A DNA stretch of 9,773 nucleotides from Phenylobacterium aquaticum (GTDB lineage Bacteria; Pseudomonadota; Alphaproteobacteria; Caulobacterales; Caulobacteraceae). Made by a program: the position numbers and the translations under genes. Positions 6,562 through 9,773 of the stretch are shown here, in pieces. The stretch spans positions 1-9,773 of the forward strand of contig NZ_CANCLE010000149.1 in assembly GCF_947378715.1 (NCBI RefSeq). The letters are read 5' to 3'. Numbering within the stretch: position 1 is the first letter of the stretch; each line of letters starts with the position of its first letter. The notes under the pieces were generated by a model. The model ran no database searches. It was not told the origin of the DNA and saw nothing but the letters and a program-made list of their open reading frames with translations.

Positions 6562-6569
6562 GCGGCGCG

Positions 6570-7727
6570 ATGAGCGAAGCGGCGACAGCGACCCTTGATG
6601 AGGCGTCCGGCGGCGGAACCTGGCGGTTCCCGGCCGACCAGCCCCTGCGCCTGGACTCCGGCGCCCAGATCGCCCCGCTGGAAGTCGCCTACAAGACCTA
6701 TGGCAAGCTCAACGCCGACAAGACCAACGCCGTCCTGGTCTGCCACGCCCTGACCGGCGACCAGTACCTGGCCTCGACCCACCCCGTCACCGGCAAGCCC
6801 GGCTGGTGGACGCGCGTGGTGGGTCCCGGCCTGCCGCTGGACCCCGCCCGCTATTTCATCATCTGCAGCAATGTGGTCGGCGGTTGCATGGGCTCGACCG
6901 GCCCGGCCTCGATCAATCCCGAAACCAGCGCGCCCTATGCGCTGGCCTTCCCGGTGATCACCATCGCCGACATGGCGCGGGCCCAAAAGATGCTGGTCGA
7001 GGCGCTCGGCATCGAGACCCTGTTCGCGGTGGTCGGCGGCTCCATGGGCGGGATGCAGGTCCTGCAGTGGGCGGCGGACTATCCGGAAAAGCTGTTCTCG
7101 GCGATCTGCATCGCTGCGGCCCCGCGCCACTCGGCCCAGAACATCGCCTTCCACGAGGTCGGTCGCGCCGCGATCATGGCCGACCCCGACTGGCGGGCCG
7201 GCGCCTATGAGCTGGCCGGGGTGCGGCCCGACAAGGGCCTGGCCGTCGCCCGCATGGCCGCCCACATCACCTATCTGTCGGAATCGGCCCTGCAGCGGAA
7301 GTTCGGCCGCGAACTGCAGCGCGACGGCCTGTCCTGGGGCTTCGACGCCGACTTCCAGGTGGAAAGCTATCTGCGCCACCAGGGTTCGAGCTTCGTCGAC
7401 CGCTTCGACGCCAACTCCTACCTCTACATCACCCGGGCGCTGGACTATTTCGACCTGGCCGCCGAGCACGGCGGGGTGCTGGCCCAGGCGTTCCGCAAGG
7501 CGCGCGATGTGCGCTTCTGCGTCCTGTCGTTCTCATCCGACTGGCTCTATTCGACTGCGGAGAGCCGCGACATCGTCCGCGCCCTGAACGCCGCCGGCTG
7601 CCGCGCCAGCTTCGCCGAGATCACCACCGACAAGGGCCACGACGCCATCTTCCTGGACGAGCCGGCCCTGGACTCCGCCCTGCGCGGCTTCCTGGCCTCG
7701 GCGGCGGAAAAGCGGGGGTTGGCGTGA
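6570..7727 (+). CDS. metX: homoserine O-acyltransferase (probably O-acetyltransferase)
   Basis: MetX acylates the hydroxyl of homoserine from an acyl-CoA to start methionine synthesis. The 385-aa protein is an alpha/beta hydrolase fold enzyme of the usual length. The catalytic triad is visible: Ser158 in the nucleophile elbow GGSMGGMQ, Asp324 in FSSDWLY and His357 in KGHDAI. Other signatures are CHALTGD (58-64), NVVGGCMGSTGP (101-112) and SAQNIAFHEVGR (188-199). MetX homologues use either acetyl-CoA or succinyl-CoA, and the difference rests on few residues near the active site; acetyl-CoA is the default guess here, not shown. The ATG at 6570 fits the family N-terminus (TWRFPADQPLRLDSG); the open frame upstream overlaps the divergent phosphatase and is not coding. 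It lacks a clear ribosome site. The stop overlaps the metW GTG start, which points to coupled translation with MetW. Confidence 0.97.
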   Translation: MSEAATATLDEASGGGTWRFPADQPLRLDSGAQIAPLEVAYKTYGKLNADKTNAVLVCHALTGDQYLASTHPVTGKPGWWTRVVGPGLPLDPARYFIICSNVVGGCMGSTGPASINPETSAPYALAFPVITIADMARAQKMLVEALGIETLFAVVGGSMGGMQVLQWAADYPEKLFSAICIAAAPRHSAQNIAFHEVGRAAIMADPDWRAGAYELAGVRPDKGLAVARMAAHITYLSESALQRKFGRELQRDGLSWGFDADFQVESYLRHQGSSFVDRFDANSYLYITRALDYFDLAAEHGGVLAQAFRKARDVRFCVLSFSSDWLYSTAESRDIVRALNAAGCRASFAEITTDKGHDAIFLDEPALDSALRGFLASAAEKRGLA

Positions 7728-8380
7728 GCCCGGCCCCGGTCCGCGAGGATTTCCGCGAGATCCTGCGCCTGGTCCGCCCCGGCAGCCGGGTGCTGGACGT
7801 CGGCTGCGGCGAGGGCGAGCTGCTGGAGCTGCTGACCCGCGAAAAGGGCTGTGACGGCCAGGGGCTGGAGATCTCCACCAAGGGCGTCTCGGCCTGTCTG
7901 GCGCGCGGCCTGGCGGTGGTGCAGGGCGACGGCGACCGCGACCTCGACCATTTCCCGACCCAGGCCTTCGACTACGCCATCCTGTCCAAGACCCTGCAAC
8001 AGATGCGCGAACCCAAGCACGTGCTGTCCGAGCTGCTGCGCATCGCCGACAAGGCCGTGGTCTCGGTGCCCAATTTCGGCCAGTGGCGGGTGCGCTGGGC
8101 CCTGCTGGCCAAGGGCCGCATGCCGGAGACCAAGGCCCTGCCCGACCCTTGGTATTCCACGCTCAACATCCACCTCTGCACCCTGCACGACTTCACCGCC
8201 CTGTGTGACGACCTCAACCTGCGGATCGATGCCTGCGCGGCCCTGTCCAATGGCAAGCCGGCGCGGCCGATCGATCCCACACGGGCGATCGAGAACTGGC
8301 GGGCGGAAACCGGTCTGTTCCTGCTGAGCCGTAAGTCCGATCCGACGACTGCGGCGCCGCGCCAGGACCTGTTCGGCTAG
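7724..8380 (+). CDS. metW: methionine biosynthesis protein MetW
   Basis: MetW is a small class I methyltransferase-fold protein found next to metX in many proteobacteria and needed, together with MetX, for efficient acylhomoserine formation. The 218-aa sequence has the nucleotide/SAM-binding motif VLDVGCGEGELL (23-34), acidic Glu49 at the end of strand 2 (GLEIS), VVQGDGD (65-71), and the MetW hallmarks FDYAILSKTLQ (82-92), VSVPNFGQWRVR (113-124), GRMPETKALPDPWY (131-144) and NIHLCTLHDF (148-157). The start is GTG, which overlaps the metX TGA as GTGA. A C-terminal extension (about 205-218) is not conserved in the family pattern I know. A hairpin with T-run starts 12 nt after the stop. Whether MetW has real methyltransferase activity is not established. 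Confidence 0.97.
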   Translation: MSPAPVREDFREILRLVRPGSRVLDVGCGEGELLELLTREKGCDGQGLEISTKGVSACLARGLAVVQGDGDRDLDHFPTQAFDYAILSKTLQQMREPKHVLSELLRIADKAVVSVPNFGQWRVRWALLAKGRMPETKALPDPWYSTLNIHLCTLHDFTALCDDLNLRIDACAALSNGKPARPIDPTRAIENWRAETGLFLLSRKSDPTTAAPRQDLFG

Positions 8381-8392
8381 GCCAGCCAGCTG

Positions 8393-8423
8393 GAGCATTT
8401 TCCAAAAAGTGCTCTAACTTTTT
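8393..8423 (+). terminator. intrinsic terminator after metW (hairpin 1)
   Basis: GAGCATTTT-CCAA-AAAGTGCTC (8393-8414) gives a 9-bp stem with one G-U pair and a 4-nt loop. It is followed by TAAC and five T (8419-8423). It begins 12 nt after the metW stop, at the right place to end the metX-metW message. The T-run is a little removed from the stem, so its strength is uncertain. It is also the first part of a larger palindromic element. Confidence 0.6.
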
Positions 8424-8740
8424 GAACCAGAACCCTTTTCATCCGATCTGGTTGATTCAACCAGATCGGAAAGGGCTCTCGGCGGCGGCAGGCCGCGCAG
8501 CCGGCGGAGGTCGACCCAGGCCAGGGCCAGCTCGGCCAGGCTCATGAAGGCGATGACCACCAGGGGCGTCTCGGCGACCGCTCGCCAGTCGGCGACCCCC
8601 AGGCCGATGGCGGTGATCAGCCCGGCGCAGGCCATGACCGCCGACAGCCTCAGCCAGCCGGTCGAGGCGCCCTGCCGGCAGAGGTCGGCGACGCCAAGCG
8701 CTATGGCGGCCAGGCCGCACAGGGCCTCCGGACCGCCCAC
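8414..8740 (-). CDS. possible small membrane protein, unknown function
   Basis: I do not recognise this protein. With a GTG start at 8740, four nt after the stop of the autotransporter gene, it is 108 aa. It has three likely membrane segments at about 4-20, 31-49 and 58-76, joined by short loops with Arg and Asp, then a basic LRRLRG and proline stretch. Residues 88-108 (ending SDEKGSGSKS) are encoded by the palindromic repeat, which also supplies the TAG stop, so the original C-terminus may have been lost or replaced. An ATG at 8788 would add 16 residues but overlaps the end of the autotransporter. The start has only a weak, too-close purine stretch (AGGCGG) and would depend on coupling. The hydrophobic pattern argues for a real gene, but a non-coding open frame in GC-rich DNA cannot be excluded. 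Confidence 0.5.
   Translation of the reverse strand: MGGPEALCGLAAIALGVADLCRQGASTGWLRLSAVMACAGLITAIGLGVADWRAVAETPLVVIAFMSLAELALAWVDLRRLRGLPPPRALSDLVESTRSDEKGSGSKS
8429..8479. repeat. long palindrome, REP-like extragenic element (hairpin 2)
   Basis: The left arm AGAACCCTTTTCATCCGATC then TGGTTGA (8429-8455) pairs with TCAACCAGATCGGAAAGGG then CTCT (8457-8479) around a single central T at 8456. The inner 14 bp per arm are perfect. The outer part pairs after a 4-nt bulge, with one A-G mismatch. Hairpin 1 lies 14 nt to the left, and its outer GAGC/GCTC edges resemble the edges of this palindrome. The AT-leaning, two-hairpin layout between convergent genes resembles dispersed palindromic repeats of alphaproteobacteria. 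That it is repeated in the genome is inference, since only one copy is in the window. It overlaps the last codons of the possible membrane protein. Confidence 0.75.
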
Positions 8741-8744
8741 CCGC

Positions 8745-9773
8745 CTAGAACACCAGGCGGGCGGCGATGCGGGCGTCATAGGTCTCATAGCCGTCGCGGA
8801 CCTCGCCGCCGGCCTCCATCAGCAGGTCGACATATTCGCCCTGGGCGTGGAGGGCGATGCGCGCCACCGCGCCACCGCCCGACAGGTCCGGCGCGGCGAT
8901 CTGGAAGGCCGGGCCGCCGGCGACGAAGCGCGCGGTCGTGACGCCCGCCCCGTCGCCGGACACCTGGCGCCAGCCTAGCGTGAGCTCCGGGGACCAGGCG
9001 AAGGCGCTCTCCACGCCCCACCGGCCGCCCACGGTCACGCCCGCGAAGGCGCCAAGCTGCTGGCCCGTACGATCCTCGACCTTGAGATCGACCGCCGCCC
9101 CGCCGCCATGCTCCTGGCGGCCGTCCTCCTTCAGCAGGAAATAGTCGGCCGTGACTTCCGGCCGGGCGTAGAGCCGGCCCGCGTCCAGCCGCCATCCGAG
9201 GTCGGCATGGACGGCCAGGGTCTTGCCGCGCCAGTCCGACTTGGCCAGCCGCGACAGGCCAGAAGCGGCGTCCGAGACCGAACGCGCGCTCTTCATCCAG
9301 GCATAGCCGCCATTGACCGCCAGGGCCGCGCTGAGCCCGTCGCTGTCGCCGCGCCAATAGACGCCGATCTGGGCGAGGGAGCCGTCGAGGGACTCGGCCG
9401 CCGCCGAACCCTTCTCATCGACATTCACCCCCAGGAAGCTGGTCTGCAGGCCCAGCACGCCGAGCTCAGTGGGCGGGGTCTCCACCCCGCCGGCCACGCC
9501 GAATCCAGTCCCGTCATAGCTGGAGGCGCGGTCCAGATCGCGGCGGACGATGAAGGCGATCTCCTGGGTCCAGCCGCGCAGGCCGTCTCCCAGCAGGCGC
9601 GGGGCGTCATGGTCGGCGGCCCGACCCGCCGCCTGGGCTCCCGCCGCCATCACCTGGAACAGGCCGCCGGAATGGTCGGGCAGGAACTGGTCATAGAGCT
9701 TCGCGAAGGCCGCGCCGTCGGTCTTGCCCAGCAGGGCGTCGCGCACGCCCGCGTCGCGATCGAAATTGGCGAA
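8745..9773 (-). CDS. autotransporter, C-terminal beta-barrel domain (partial; N-terminus outside window)
   Basis: The reading frame runs off the right edge, and 342 codons plus the stop lie in the window. The visible part is the outer-membrane translocator of a type V (autotransporter) protein. It begins with a linker containing FAKLYDQFLPDHSGGLFQ, typical of the region just before the barrel. About 270-290 residues of alternating strands follow: WTQEIAFIVRRD, GFGVAGGVE, LGLQTSFLGV, IGVYWRG, AALAVNGGYAWM, ALHAQGEYVDLL. It ends YDARIAARLVF, with the terminal Phe used for assembly by the BAM complex. The nearest internal start codon (GTG 9746) is not the true start because the frame is open above it. 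The passenger domain, and therefore the function, is not visible. No catalytic site can be seen in this part. The possible membrane protein follows 4 nt after the stop. Confidence 0.9.
   Translation of the reverse strand, partial: FANFDRDAGVRDALLGKTDGAAFAKLYDQFLPDHSGGLFQVMAAGAQAAGRAADHDAPRLLGDGLRGWTQEIAFIVRRDLDRASSYDGTGFGVAGGVETPPTELGVLGLQTSFLGVNVDEKGSAAAESLDGSLAQIGVYWRGDSDGLSAALAVNGGYAWMKSARSVSDAASGLSRLAKSDWRGKTLAVHADLGWRLDAGRLYARPEVTADYFLLKEDGRQEHGGGAAVDLKVEDRTGQQLGAFAGVTVGGRWGVESAFAWSPELTLGWRQVSGDGAGVTTARFVAGGPAFQIAAPDLSGGGAVARIALHAQGEYVDLLMEAGGEVRDGYETYDARIAARLVF

Noticed and set aside
6261..6569. Extension of the metX frame to an ATG at 6261 (488 aa)
   Set aside because: It lies antisense to the SixA-like gene, and the family N-terminus starts just after ATG 6570.
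6476..6569. SAM-II riboswitch before metX
   Set aside because: No pseudoknot-type conserved core is recognisable, and the candidate promoter leaves almost no leader.
7547..8398. Minus-strand open frame opposite metW (283 aa)
   Set aside because: Gln/Gly/His-rich shadow of metW, no recognisable domain.

Overview
The window reads as a stretch of chromosome from a high-GC alphaproteobacterium, most likely a member of the Caulobacterales (Caulobacter or Phenylobacterium type). The reasons are the very GC-rich codon use, the adjacent metX-metW pair with a GTGA overlap, the style of the autotransporter barrel, and possible promoters that fit the Caulobacter housekeeping form (TTGACGS, 10-14 nt, GCTANAWC) better than the E. 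coli form. This placement is inferred from sequence style and was not checked by a search. Coding density is very high, and no gene-free stretch exceeds about 100 nt.

Layout from left to right: (1) a tRNA-Arg(ACG) on the minus strand with an encoded CCA end. (2) A minus-strand self-processing P1/S58 (DmpA/NylC-like) amidohydrolase. (3) Divergent from it across 67 nt, a plus-strand gamma-glutamyltransferase (ggt) with a signal peptide and probably a TTG start. Both of these enzymes use a threonine freed by self-cleavage. (4) ggt converges, with a 4-nt tail-to-tail overlap, on a minus-strand run that is transcribed from right to left: SixA-like histidine phosphatase, DUF952 protein, class 2 dihydroorotate dehydrogenase (pyrD), membrane-bound sensor histidine kinase. 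The first three are spaced 8 nt apart or overlap by 4 nt and look like one operon; the kinase follows after 77 nt and has its own strong ribosome site. (5) Divergent from the phosphatase, the plus-strand metX-metW operon makes O-acylhomoserine for methionine synthesis. (6) Just after metW lies a two-part palindromic element (8393-8479). Its first hairpin plus T-run looks like the metW terminator; its second is a long, nearly perfect palindrome resembling an interspersed extragenic repeat. (7) A minus-strand pair enters from the right edge: the C-terminal part of an autotransporter (beta-barrel) and, just after its stop, a possible 108-aa membrane protein whose last 21 codons lie inside the palindromic element.

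Most of the window is ordinary core metabolism (pyrimidine and methionine synthesis, glutathione/gamma-glutamyl turnover, tRNA). I see no CRISPR array, prophage, insertion sequence, toxin-antitoxin pair or defence system, and no convincing new multi-gene system. The points that merit a second look are the palindromic element that supplies the end of a reading frame, the side-by-side pair of self-cleaving threonine hydrolases, the unusual start regions of ggt and metX, and the sensor kinase that lacks a neighbouring response regulator.
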